From Mesorhizobium sp. (GTDB taxonomy: Bacteria > Pseudomonadota > Alphaproteobacteria > Rhizobiales > Rhizobiaceae), in assembly GCF_023954305.1 (NCBI RefSeq), contig NZ_JAMLIG010000001.1, positions 1,302,001 to 1,366,000 on the forward strand: a DNA stretch of 64,000 bases, given 5' to 3'. The stretch's first letter is position 1. Each line of letters opens with the position of its first letter. Positions 44,634 to 52,589 of this stretch are shown piece after piece. The position numbers and the translations under genes are program-made. A model generated the notes under the pieces. The model saw only the letters and a program-made list of their open reading frames with translations. It was not told the DNA's origin and ran no database searches.

Positions 44634-45858
44634 GAAGCGCTGCGCTCGGAAAGCAGGTCTGGGCCTGTCCGTTCTTTGCCTGCCATTCGCCGATCGAGCG
44701 GCGCGTCTTGTAGCCAGGAAGCCCGTCGGCGCCGCCGACATCGAAGCCGTTGGCCTCCAGCCGCTCCTGCATCCTTGCGATGTCGGAGCGCATGAGGCCG
44801 CCGACCTTGCCCCAGGCGCCGGAGAAGGTGCGGTCGCCGCCGGCGATCCTGTCGGCCGCATGGCCGACGAAAAGCGCGTAGAGGTCGCTCTCGTTGTATT
44901 CCTTGAGCACGTAGAAATTGGGCGTGACGATGAAGGCCGGGCCGGCGCGGCCGGCCGGCATCAGCAGATAGCCCTCGGCCTTCGCCTCGTGCGCCGGAAA
45001 CGGCTTGCCGCTGACGCGCGTGATGCCCATCGAGGCCCACTCGGAAATCCGCCTGCCCCTGTCCGGCCCTTCGAGCGCGCAGGACACACTGTCCGGCACG
45101 ACCACCTCGAAACCCCAGTCGCGACCGCTTACCCAGCCGTAGTGCCTGAGGTAATTCGCGATCGAGGCCAGCGTATCCGGCGTGGATGTCCATATGTTAC
45201 GGATCCCGTCGCCGTCGGCGTCGACCGCATGGTCTCGGAACGAGGTCGGCAGGAACTGCGGCTGGCCCATCGCGCCGGCCCACGAGGTCTTCATCATGGC
45301 TCGCGTGGCAAAGCCCTTCTCGAGAATCGTCAGCGCGGCCAGCACCTCCTTGCGGAACATGTCCTTGCGCGTCGCCATGAAGGCCTTAGTGCCGAGCACC
45401 TCGAAAGCATCGTAGGGGATCTTCGCCGCGCCGAAGCCCGATTCGCGACCCCAGATCGCCAGCACGATTTCGCCCGGCACGCCGTAGCGCTTCTCGACCG
45501 CGGCCAGCGTCTGTCCGACGCGTCCGGCACGCGAACGCCCGCCCGCCGTCACCGCGCCGATCGTCTTCTCGGCGAAATAATTGCCGGGCGAGCCGAATTC
45601 CGCCTGGTGCTGCTTCTTCGGCGGCTTCGGCTTCTCGCCGGGCATGACGAGGTCGGGCAGTTTGAGGTTGGGCGAGACGCCATCGAAGGCCGCATCGAAG
45701 GTCTTGCGGGACACGCCCTGCGCCTTGGCGTCAGGCCAGAGGTCGGCCTCGAGCCAGGCGCGGAACTGGTCGGGGATGGAGGCGGCGAAGGACGGAGATG
45801 CCGACGTGATGATCGCGAGGGCCGTGCCGAACCATGCGCCGAGTATCGATCTTCCCAT
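44617..45858 (-). CDS. periplasmic lytic murein transglycosylase (MltB-like) with peptidoglycan-binding domain
   Basis: The 413-residue protein has a signal peptide (cleavage near SFA/AS), an SLT_2-type transglycosylase domain and a C-terminal PG_binding_1 domain (MQERLEANGFDVGGADGLPGYKT). The catalytic Glu lies in IWGRESGFG, followed by SWAGAMGQPQFLPTSF. It cleaves the glycan to form 1,6-anhydro-muropeptides. It starts with GAAGGGGTAGGG before ATG 45858. The 3' end overlaps the AI-2E gene, and upstream is the Imm53 gene in divergent orientation. Confidence 0.92.
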   Translation of the reverse strand: MGRSILGAWFGTALAIITSASPSFAASIPDQFRAWLEADLWPDAKAQGVSRKTFDAAFDGVSPNLKLPDLVMPGEKPKPPKKQHQAEFGSPGNYFAEKTIGAVTAGGRSRAGRVGQTLAAVEKRYGVPGEIVLAIWGRESGFGAAKIPYDAFEVLGTKAFMATRKDMFRKEVLAALTILEKGFATRAMMKTSWAGAMGQPQFLPTSFRDHAVDADGDGIRNIWTSTPDTLASIANYLRHYGWVSGRDWGFEVVVPDSVSCALEGPDRGRRISEWASMGITRVSGKPFPAHEAKAEGYLLMPAGRAGPAFIVTPNFYVLKEYNESDLYALFVGHAADRIAGGDRTFSGAWGKVGGLMRSDIARMQERLEANGFDVGGADGLPGYKTRRSIGEWQAKNGQAQTCFPSAALLRSIP

Positions 45859-45913
45859 CCCTACCCCTTCTCGCCTATTCTGACCGGTTGGACATCAGGT
45901 TCGGAGCACAATT

Positions 45914-46222
45914 ATGACGGATGACGCGCTGAAATGGTTGGAAGATTGGTATTCGGACCAGTGCGACGGTGATTGGGAACATCAGAACGGCATCGACATC
46001 GGAAACATCGACAATCCCGGCTGGACACTGAAGGTCGATCTTACCGGGACCAGCCTCGAGAATATTCCCTTTGAAGAAGTTCTGCATAACTACGATGACG
46101 AGGTCTTTTGGTGGCGATGCTGGCGAGACGCACGCGAGTTTCATGCTGTGTGCGGCGCTCGCAACCTCCGTTCGGTGATTGGGGTGTTCCGCACCTGGGT
46201 GGAGGCCAATCAGCCGAAATGA
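45914..46222 (+). CDS. Imm53-family immunity protein (orphan)
   Basis: The 102-residue protein matches the Imm53 layout: ALKWLEDWYSDQCDGDWEH, DNPGWTLKVDLTGTSLEN, and the C-terminal FWWRCWRDAREFHAVCGARNL. Imm53 proteins are predicted antidotes to polymorphic or contact-dependent toxins. GGAGCACAATT precedes the ATG. G+C over 45961-46140 is about 53% by count, clearly below the neighbours, a sign of transfer. No toxin, Rhs or CDI gene is adjacent: lytic transglycosylase upstream and recR downstream are both on the other strand. It is probably a captured immunity gene; function is predicted only. Confidence 0.75.
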   Translation: MTDDALKWLEDWYSDQCDGDWEHQNGIDIGNIDNPGWTLKVDLTGTSLENIPFEEVLHNYDDEVFWWRCWRDAREFHAVCGARNLRSVIGVFRTWVEANQPK

Positions 46223-46223
46223 C

Positions 46224-46832
46224 CTAGAACGCCGTCCGCGACTTGAGCGCCGCCGTGAGCGTGCCCTCGTCGAGATAGTCGAGCTCGCCGCCGACCGGCA
46301 CGCCATGCGCCAGCCGCGTGACCTTGACGCCCAGGCCCGCCAGCTGGTCGGTGATGTAGTGAGCCGTCGTCTGGCCCTCGATCGTGGCGTTGACGGCGAT
46401 GATGACCTCCGCCACGCCGCCCGCCGCCACACGGCTGACGAGCCTGGCGATGGTCAGGTCGTCCGGCCCGATTCCATCCAGTGGTGACAGCGTGCCGCCG
46501 AGCACGTGGAAGCGCGCGTTCTGCACGCCGGCCCGTTCCAGCGCCCAGAGATCGGACACATCCTCGACCACGACGATCGTGGAATCGTCGCGGCGCGGAT
46601 CGGAGCAGATCATGCACGGATCCGACGTGTCGACATTGCCGCAAACCGAACAGACGCGCACCTTGTCGACCGCGTCCGCCATCGCGTGCGCCAACGGGCC
46701 GAGTAGCTGCTCCTTCTTCTTGATGAGATGCAGGGCCGCCCGGCGCGCCGAACGCGGCCCCAGCCCCGGCACCTTGGCCAGAAGCTGGATCAGGCGTTCG
46801 ATCTCGGGGCCGGCGATTCGCTTGGAGGACAT
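46224..46832 (-). CDS. recR: recombination mediator RecR
   Basis: This 202-residue protein works with RecO and RecF to load RecA at gaps. It has a helix-hairpin-helix (VPGLGPRSARRAALHL), a C4 zinc finger with Cys61, 64, 73 and 76 (CSVCGNVDTSDPCMIC), and a Toprim domain (STIVVVEDVSDLWALE to LAHGVPVGGELDYLDE). ATG 46832 (MSSKRIAGPEIERLI) is chosen over the longer frame to 46943. In most bacteria it directly follows ybaB; here two plus-strand genes lie between. Confidence 0.96.
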   Translation of the reverse strand: MSSKRIAGPEIERLIQLLAKVPGLGPRSARRAALHLIKKKEQLLGPLAHAMADAVDKVRVCSVCGNVDTSDPCMICSDPRRDDSTIVVVEDVSDLWALERAGVQNARFHVLGGTLSPLDGIGPDDLTIARLVSRVAAGGVAEVIIAVNATIEGQTTAHYITDQLAGLGVKVTRLAHGVPVGGELDYLDEGTLTAALKSRTAF

Positions 46833-46920
46833 GGGCGAAGATGTAAGGCCTGCGCGGGCAAATGGGTAGCGTGACGAACGCGGCCCGCTATAGTCAGCGG
46901 CGGGTGGGCACGGAGGAGAC

Positions 46921-47430
46921 ATGGAGAATTCGGCTGTCGCCATTCGCGTTGCCCTGCCGGGGGATCACGATCTCGTCACGGACATCCTCGCCGCCGCCTA
47001 TGCGAGGCTCGACGACGGATCCTACGACGGGGAACGCCTGTCGGATGCGCTGCCGCTGATGTCCAGCGCAAATCCCCGGCTGCTCAAGAGCGGCACGTAT
47101 TTCGTCGCCATGTCGAACGGCATCCCTGCCGGCTGCGGCGGCTGGACCCTCGAAGCCCCCGGGACGGGGACGGTGGAACCGGGCGTCGGGCACATCCGCC
47201 ACTTCGCCACGCATCCCGATCATCTGCGCAAGGGCGTCGCGCAGGCGCTGTTGCGGCGCTGTCTCGACGAGGCGCGCGCTGCAGGCGTGACGCTGATCAA
47301 AAGCCAGTCCACGCTACCGGCGCAAAAATTCTATGCGTCGGCCGGATTCAGCAAGGTCCGCGCCATCGAGGTTGTTATGGCGCCGGGCGTCGCCCTGCCG
47401 GCGATCGAGATGGAGTTGCGTCTCGATTGA
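46921..47430 (+). CDS. GNAT-family N-acetyltransferase
   Basis: This 169-residue acetyltransferase has the acetyl-CoA loop in HPDHLRKGVAQALLRRCLDEA and a following strand-helix region (KSQSTLPAQKFYASAGF). The N-terminal half (VRITDILAAAYARL-like) is substrate-specific. GGAGGAGAC precedes the ATG. No substrate can be named. It is followed 94 nt later by an alcohol dehydrogenase gene in the same direction. Confidence 0.85.
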   Translation: MENSAVAIRVALPGDHDLVTDILAAAYARLDDGSYDGERLSDALPLMSSANPRLLKSGTYFVAMSNGIPAGCGGWTLEAPGTGTVEPGVGHIRHFATHPDHLRKGVAQALLRRCLDEARAAGVTLIKSQSTLPAQKFYASAGFSKVRAIEVVMAPGVALPAIEMELRLD

Positions 47431-47523
47431 AGCGGCCCAAGAAGATTCGCGGCCGACTGGATATAGGGTGTGTCGAACCGGCAGCAGCGACCGCTGACTG
47501 GTGGGATTCGCAAGAGGTTTCCG

Positions 47524-48564
47524 ATGAGAGCCGTATATTACGAGCAGTTCCAGCAGCTTCCGACGGTCCGGAACGTGCCCGATCCTGACCCGGCGCCGGA
47601 TGGTGTGGTGATCAAGGTTGAGGCAACGGGGCTCTGCCGCAGCGACTGGCACGGCTGGATGGGGCACGATCCCGACATCGTGCTGCCGCACGTGCCCGGC
47701 CACGAGCTCGCCGGCACGGTCAGCGCCGTCGGCAAACAGGTGACCCGGTGGCGCGAGGGCGACCGGGTCACCGTGCCCTTCGTCGGCGGTTGCGGCCATT
47801 GCGCCGAATGCAATTCGGGCAACCATCAGGTCTGCGAGAACCAGTTCCAGCCCGGCTTCACGGCCTGGGGCTCATTCGCCGAGTATGTCGCGATCGACTT
47901 CGCCGACACCAATCTCGTGCGGCTGCCGGAAACACTCGATTTCGCCACCGCCGCGAGCCTCGGCTGCCGTTTCGTCACCTCGTTCCGTGGCATCGCCGAC
48001 CAGGCGCGGGTCAAGCCCGGCGAGTGGGTCGCGGTCCATGGCTGCGGCGGCGTCGGCCTGTCGGCGATCATGATCGCCAATGCGATGGGCGCAAATGTCG
48101 TCGCGGTCGAAATTGCCGAGGACAAGCTCGCCTTCGCCCGAGAGATCGGGGCCGTCGCGACGGTCAACGGCGCAACCGCGCCGGATGTCGCCGGCGCCAT
48201 CAGGGAGATCACCAAGGGCGGAGCGCACGTCTCGATGGACGCGCTCGGCCACCCGTCCACCTGCTTCAACTCGATCGCCTGCCTGCGCCGGCGCGGGCGT
48301 CACGTGCAGGTCGGCCTGATGCTCGGCGACCACGCGCATCCGTCGATCCCGATGGACCGGGTCATCGCCCATGAACTGGAGATCAGGGGAAGCCACGGCA
48401 TGCAGGCCTTCCGCTATCCGGCCATGCTCGCGATGATCGAGGCCGGCAAGCTTGCGCCGCAGAAGCTGATCGGCAACCGGATCAGCTTGGACGAAGCGGC
48501 CGTCGCCCTCACGCGGATGGACCGGTTCGACAGCCATGGGATCAGTGTAGTGACGCAGTTCTAG
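47524..48564 (+). CDS. zinc-dependent alcohol dehydrogenase (MDR superfamily)
   Basis: This 346-residue enzyme has the catalytic-zinc Cys in GLCRSDWHGW, His-Glu in PGHELAGTV, and a structural Zn site in GGCGHCAECNSGNHQVCENQ (four Cys). The Rossmann site is VHGCGGVGLSAIMIANAMG. The acidic residue after the second strand (VVAVEIAEDK) suggests NAD. Starts before 47524 exist in frame, but AAGAGG precedes ATG 47524, which begins the family sequence MRAVYYEQF. Substrate unknown. It converges with ybaB. Confidence 0.9.
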   Translation: MRAVYYEQFQQLPTVRNVPDPDPAPDGVVIKVEATGLCRSDWHGWMGHDPDIVLPHVPGHELAGTVSAVGKQVTRWREGDRVTVPFVGGCGHCAECNSGNHQVCENQFQPGFTAWGSFAEYVAIDFADTNLVRLPETLDFATAASLGCRFVTSFRGIADQARVKPGEWVAVHGCGGVGLSAIMIANAMGANVVAVEIAEDKLAFAREIGAVATVNGATAPDVAGAIREITKGGAHVSMDALGHPSTCFNSIACLRRRGRHVQVGLMLGDHAHPSIPMDRVIAHELEIRGSHGMQAFRYPAMLAMIEAGKLAPQKLIGNRISLDEAAVALTRMDRFDSHGISVVTQF

Positions 48565-48582
48565 GGTGCCGCCGCACCCGCC

Positions 48583-48906
48583 TTAGAACGGCAGTTTCAT
48601 GCCGGGCGGGATCGGCAGGCCGGCGGTCAGTTCGCGCGTCTTTTCTTGCATGATCGCCTCGACCTTCGTCTTCGCGTCGTTATGCGCGGCGACGATCAGG
48701 TCTTCGAGAATCTCGGTCTCCTCCGGCTTCGCCAGCGACGGATCGATGCGCAGCGCCTTCATCTCGCCCTTGCCGGACAGCGTGACGGTGACGAGCCCGC
48801 CGCCGGACTGGCCGGATGCCTCGACCTGGGTCAGCTCTTCTTGCATGGCCTGGAACTTGGCCTGCATTTCCTTGGCTTTGCCCATCAGTCCGAGCAGGTC
48901 TTTCAT
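48583..48906 (-). CDS. nucleoid-associated protein YbaB/EbfC
   Basis: This 107-residue DNA-binding protein begins MKDLLGLMGKAKEMQAKF and ends GLPIPPGMKLPF, both universal YbaB features. It starts 18 nt after dnaX on the same strand, with AAAGGA ahead of the ATG. It likely belongs to the dnaX operon. Confidence 0.95.
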   Translation of the reverse strand: MKDLLGLMGKAKEMQAKFQAMQEELTQVEASGQSGGGLVTVTLSGKGEMKALRIDPSLAKPEETEILEDLIVAAHNDAKTKVEAIMQEKTRELTAGLPIPPGMKLPF

Positions 48907-48924
48907 CGCAGGGGTTCCTTTCTC

Positions 48925-50739
48925 TCAGAAATCGTCGTCATCTGGATCGAGCGCGGGCTCGATGCCCGGGTCGGGCGCGAGTTCGACAGGGGCATCCGTC
49001 TCCCCGGGCGCGTCAGGAATGCGCACGTCGATGATCTTCGCGCCGGGAAATTTCGCCAGGATGGCGGCAACGGCCGGGTCCGACTTCGCGTCCGTGAACG
49101 CGGTCTCGCGCTTGTTGGCCTCTTCTTCGGCCAGCGTCGGCCCGCCGCCCTCGCGCGCGACCGACACCATCCAGCGCCGGCCGGTCCACGCCTGCAGCTT
49201 GGCGCCGATCTGCCCTGCAAGGTCACGCGGCGCATCGTCGGTCAGGCCGATCTGCAGGTTACCGGGCTCGATCCGCACGGGCCGCACGCAGCGCCTGAGC
49301 AGCGCCTTGAAGGCAACGTCCCGGTTGGAGGTCGCAAGCGCCGCGATGTCGTGCAGCGAGCGCACCGGCACCGTCTCGTCATCCACGATCGGGGCGGGAG
49401 CGGGTTGCAATGCGGGCGGCGCATCCTCCCGCTGCACCAGGCGCATCGTCTGTGTCCCGCCCGGTCCGCCGGACACGCGCGCCTGCCCGACCGCGCTCAC
49501 GCCGTTGCCGTTAGGGCCACCCGAAGGGCGCGGCGAATTCGGCTGCGACCCGTTCGACGGCAGCGTGTCACCATCGAGCATCTTCAATGCCTCGTCGAGC
49601 GTGGGCAGGCTGGCAGCATGCGCAATGCGGATCAGCACCATCTCGCCGGCCGACACCGGCCGCGAAGCGCCCTGCACCTCGGGGATGCCTTTCAGGAGCA
49701 TCTGCCAGGAGCGCGAGAGCACCTTGACCGAAAGCTTCTCGGCGAAGTCGGCTCCGCGGCGACGCTCGTCCTCGGTCAGCGACGCGTCGGACGCCGCCTC
49801 GGGGATGAAGCGCAGGCGGGTCACCAGATGGTTGAACTCGGCGAGATCGGTCAGCACTACCGCCGGGTCCGCGCCCGTGTCGTACTGGGCGCGATATTCG
49901 GCGAGTGCCGCGGCGATGTCGCCCTTCATCAGATGTTCGAACAGATCGATGATGCGGTTGCGGTCGGAAAGCCCGAGCATCGAGCGGACGGCCTCGGCGG
50001 TGACGTTTTCGCCGCCATGCGCGATCGCCTGGTCGAAGATCGATTGGGCGTCGCGCATCGAGCCTTCGGCCGCGCGCGCGATCATTGCCAGCGCATCGTC
50101 CTCCGCCTCGACACCTTCCAGTCCGCCGATATGGGCGAGGTGCGCCTTGATCAGGGCGGCGTCGATGCGGCGCAGGTCGAAGCGCTGGCAGCGCGACAGT
50201 ACCGTGATCGGCACCTTGCGGATCTCTGTGGTGGCGAAGATGAACTTCACATGCGGCGGCGGCTCTTCCAGCGTCTTCAGCAGACCGTTGAAGGCCTGCG
50301 TCGAGAGCATGTGCACCTCATCGATGATGTAGACCTTGTAGCGCGCCGAGACTGGCGCATAGCGAACCTGCTCGATGATCTCGCGGATGTCGTCGATGCC
50401 GGTGTGCGAAGCGGCGTCCATCTCGATCACGTCGACATGACGGCCTTCGAGGATCGCCTGGCAGTGTTCGCCGATCGCATCCATCAAGATGGTCGGCTGG
50501 TCGGTATCGGCGGTCTTGTAGTTCAGCGCGCGGGCAAGGATGCGGGCTGTCGTGGTCTTGCCGACGCCGCGCACGCCGGTCAGCATCCAGGCCTGCGCGA
50601 TGCGTCCCGTGCCGAATGCATTGGTGAGAGTCCGGACCATCGGCTCCTGGCCGATGAGGCCGGAGAAGTCCCGCGGACGATACTTCCGTGCCAGGACACG
50701 GTAGGCGCCGCCTTTCGCGTCGGTTCCGGCTGGGTTCAT
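48925..50739 (-). CDS. dnaX: DNA polymerase III subunit gamma/tau
   Basis: The 604-residue clamp-loader ATPase has Walker A GVRGVGKTTTARILA, Walker B-like YIIDEVHMLS and the sensor region VKFIFATTEIRKVPITVLSRCQRFDLRRI. A disordered Pro/Gly-rich linker (about residues 395-460) and a tau C-terminal domain follow. The zinc finger of E. coli DnaX is reduced to a single Cys (GEHCQAI), as in other rhizobia. ATG 50739 was chosen because it opens the conserved AYRVLARKYRPRDFSGLIGQ region; the frame to 51084 would run through the SRP RNA gene. ybaB follows. Confidence 0.95.
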   Translation of the reverse strand: MNPAGTDAKGGAYRVLARKYRPRDFSGLIGQEPMVRTLTNAFGTGRIAQAWMLTGVRGVGKTTTARILARALNYKTADTDQPTILMDAIGEHCQAILEGRHVDVIEMDAASHTGIDDIREIIEQVRYAPVSARYKVYIIDEVHMLSTQAFNGLLKTLEEPPPHVKFIFATTEIRKVPITVLSRCQRFDLRRIDAALIKAHLAHIGGLEGVEAEDDALAMIARAAEGSMRDAQSIFDQAIAHGGENVTAEAVRSMLGLSDRNRIIDLFEHLMKGDIAAALAEYRAQYDTGADPAVVLTDLAEFNHLVTRLRFIPEAASDASLTEDERRRGADFAEKLSVKVLSRSWQMLLKGIPEVQGASRPVSAGEMVLIRIAHAASLPTLDEALKMLDGDTLPSNGSQPNSPRPSGGPNGNGVSAVGQARVSGGPGGTQTMRLVQREDAPPALQPAPAPIVDDETVPVRSLHDIAALATSNRDVAFKALLRRCVRPVRIEPGNLQIGLTDDAPRDLAGQIGAKLQAWTGRRWMVSVAREGGGPTLAEEEANKRETAFTDAKSDPAVAAILAKFPGAKIIDVRIPDAPGETDAPVELAPDPGIEPALDPDDDDF

Positions 50740-50840
50740 CCGCCTCGTCCGCTCCGTTCCGGGTCTCAGTTCAGCCCACCCGTCGCGCGGCGTCAACGGC
50801 CCGTCGCGGGCCGCGCGCATGCCGTAGCGGAGGGGAAGGC

Positions 50841-50936
50841 GGGAGGCTGGAACAATGACCCGTTCCTGGCTCGTTAGGGCTGCTTCCTTCCGGACCTGAC
50901 CCGGTTGGCGAGTGGCCCGTCCACCACCAACCTCCC
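50841..50936 (-). ncRNA. ffs: signal recognition particle 4.5S RNA
   Basis: On the minus strand the conserved apical loop and asymmetric bulge GTCAGGTCCGGAAGGAAGCA are present. The ends GGAGGTTGG and CCAGCCTCC pair to close a single elongated hairpin of about 96 nt, the size and shape of bacterial small SRP RNA. It binds Ffh and targets proteins to the membrane. Position next to dnaX is known in proteobacteria. The ends are estimated to within a few bases. The remaining sequence in 50740-51113 is the dnaX leader and the HIT gene leader. Confidence 0.9.
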
Positions 50937-51113
50937 ATCCTGCATATCGGCAATCGGCGAGGGAAATGCAAGGCTGGAATGGTCGCAGACGCGGAAGGCG
51001 GCGTTGAACGGCAATACTCCTCGCCGCGTCCGGCGCCGGACGAATTCGACCACGGGACAGTTGCGGTCGGAAAGGGGGCATCATAGCCTTTCGTCGAATA
51101 TCGGAGGATGCCC

Positions 51114-51545
51114 ATGATGCCTGGCGCGCGGCCGGGATTCGAGCTTGACCGCCGGCTGGATGCTGACAGCGTCCCGCTGATGTGGCTCGGCTTGTGCCAA
51201 CTCCGACTCATGGACGACCGGCGCTGGCCCTGGCTGATCCTCGTGCCGCGCCGGCCGGGGATCGTCGAGGTGCACGACCTGACGCCGCTCGATCAGGCGA
51301 TGCTCACTTTCGAGACAAATCTGGTGGCGCAGGCGCTGAAGACTGAGACCGGTTGCACGAAGATCAACACAGGTGCGCTGGGCAATGTCGTGCGACAGTT
51401 GCACGTGCATATCGTCGCCCGCAATATCGGCGATCCGGGCTGGCCCGGACCAGTCTGGGGCCATGGCACCCGCGAACCCTATCGACCGGAAGACAGACAT
51501 GCCTTCGCCGAACGGATGAACGCCGCGCTCGGCTCACATTCCTGA
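51114..51545 (+). CDS. HIT-family (histidine-triad) protein
   Basis: The 143-residue protein has a HIT domain with the motif QLHVHIVARN (two His of the triad plus the following aliphatic pattern) and an early WPWLILVPRRPGIVEVHDLT segment. HIT proteins are nucleotide hydrolases or transferases; this divergent group is uncharacterised. ATG 51114 lies 6 nt after GGAGG; ATG 51108 is in frame but abuts the GGAGG site. It is followed by nudC 12 nt downstream, so the two are likely co-transcribed, both acting on nucleotides. Confidence 0.82.
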   Translation: MMPGARPGFELDRRLDADSVPLMWLGLCQLRLMDDRRWPWLILVPRRPGIVEVHDLTPLDQAMLTFETNLVAQALKTETGCTKINTGALGNVVRQLHVHIVARNIGDPGWPGPVWGHGTREPYRPEDRHAFAERMNAALGSHS

Positions 51546-51557
51546 CCACGGAGCCCC

Positions 51558-52499
51558 ATGACTTTCAGCCTCTTCGATGCGCCGGCGCGCGAACCCAGCA
51601 AGATGGTCGGCTTTTCCGGCAATCTTATCGACAGACGCTCGGAGCAGAGAAGCGACGATTCCACTGCACGGGCGCTGGACGATCCCGCCGCAAGACTGAT
51701 GCTGATCAAGGCGGGACGGGTCTACCTTAAGGAAGGACGGGACGGCTTCGATCCCTGGTACAGACCGTTCGCCGCTGCGTCGCTCGGCGCGATCGTCTCG
51801 GAGGCGATCCTGCTCGGCTGGGATGCGAGGGGCCCGGTCCTCGCGGCACCGGCGGGGCTGGACCCGGAGGAACTGCCCGACGGGGTCAAGGCGATCGATT
51901 TCCGCTCGGTCAACGTCCAGGGCTTGCTTGCCGAGCCCGATCTTGGCGCCGTGGCCCAGGCAGGCGCGCTGCTCGCCTGGCACGGCACGCACCGATTTTG
52001 CGGCCGATGCGGCCACGAGACTGAGATTCGTGCCGGCGGCTACAAGCGGGCGTGCCGCAACTGCACGGCCGAGCATTTCCCGCGCACCGACCCGGTCGCC
52101 ATCATGCTGGCGGTGACTCAGGAGCGCTGCCTGATGGGCCGTAGCCCGCATTTCCCGCCGGGAATGTATTCCTGCCTCGCCGGCTTCATCGAGCCGGGCG
52201 AGACGATCGAGGATGCGGTGCGCCGCGAGACCTTCGAGGAAGCCGGCATAAGGCTCGGCCGCGTCGCCTACCATGCCAGCCAGCCCTGGCCATTCCCCTA
52301 TTCGCTGATGATCGGCTGCTTCGGCGAGGCGCTGAACGAAGAGATCGTGGCGGACAGGACCGAACTGGAGGACGTGCGCTGGTTCAGCCGCGCAGAGGTC
52401 CACGAGATCATCGCCGGCCGATCGCCGGAAGGCATCAAGACGCCGCCGCGCGCCGCGATCGCGAACCTGCTGATCCGGACATGGGCGGAAGGCGCATAG
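51558..52499 (+). CDS. nudC: NAD+ diphosphatase NudC
   Basis: This 313-residue Nudix hydrolase splits NAD(H) into NMN(H) and AMP and can remove NAD caps from RNA. It has a zinc ribbon (CGRCGHETEIRAGGYKRACRNC), a Nudix box beginning at GFIEPGETIEDAVRRETFEE, and the NudC-specific SQPWPFPYSLM. All are intact. It follows the HIT gene at 12 nt. Confidence 0.95.
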   Translation: MTFSLFDAPAREPSKMVGFSGNLIDRRSEQRSDDSTARALDDPAARLMLIKAGRVYLKEGRDGFDPWYRPFAAASLGAIVSEAILLGWDARGPVLAAPAGLDPEELPDGVKAIDFRSVNVQGLLAEPDLGAVAQAGALLAWHGTHRFCGRCGHETEIRAGGYKRACRNCTAEHFPRTDPVAIMLAVTQERCLMGRSPHFPPGMYSCLAGFIEPGETIEDAVRRETFEEAGIRLGRVAYHASQPWPFPYSLMIGCFGEALNEEIVADRTELEDVRWFSRAEVHEIIAGRSPEGIKTPPRAAIANLLIRTWAEGA

Positions 52500-52514
52500 C
52501 GGTCGGCAACAAAC

Positions 52515-52589
52515 TTTGCCACACAAGGATTTTCTTGCGTGGCAAAATCTTCGATGCTATTGCCACACAGGAAAATCCGCGCGTGGCAA
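52515..52589. promoter_or_regulatory. two tandem palindromes (operator pair) before the nucleotidyltransferase gene
   Basis: Unit 1 (52515-52546) is TTTGCCACACAAG, a 6-nt spacer, and CTTGCGTGGCAAA, paired at 12 of 13 positions. Unit 2 (about 52559-52590) has the same TTGCCACAC and GCGTGGCAAA arms with one mismatch and a 12-nt centre, and ends on the start codon. Both are in the same orientation, 45 nt apart centre to centre (about 4 helical turns). They look like binding sites for a dimeric repressor. Confidence 0.6.

Noticed and set aside
48646..50877. 743-codon plus-strand frame opposite dnaX
   Set aside because: Antisense shadow that would also read through the SRP RNA gene.
52539..52589. 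N-terminal extension of the nucleotidyltransferase gene from GTG 52539
   Set aside because: It would be encoded by the palindromic operators and adds residues not resembling the family.
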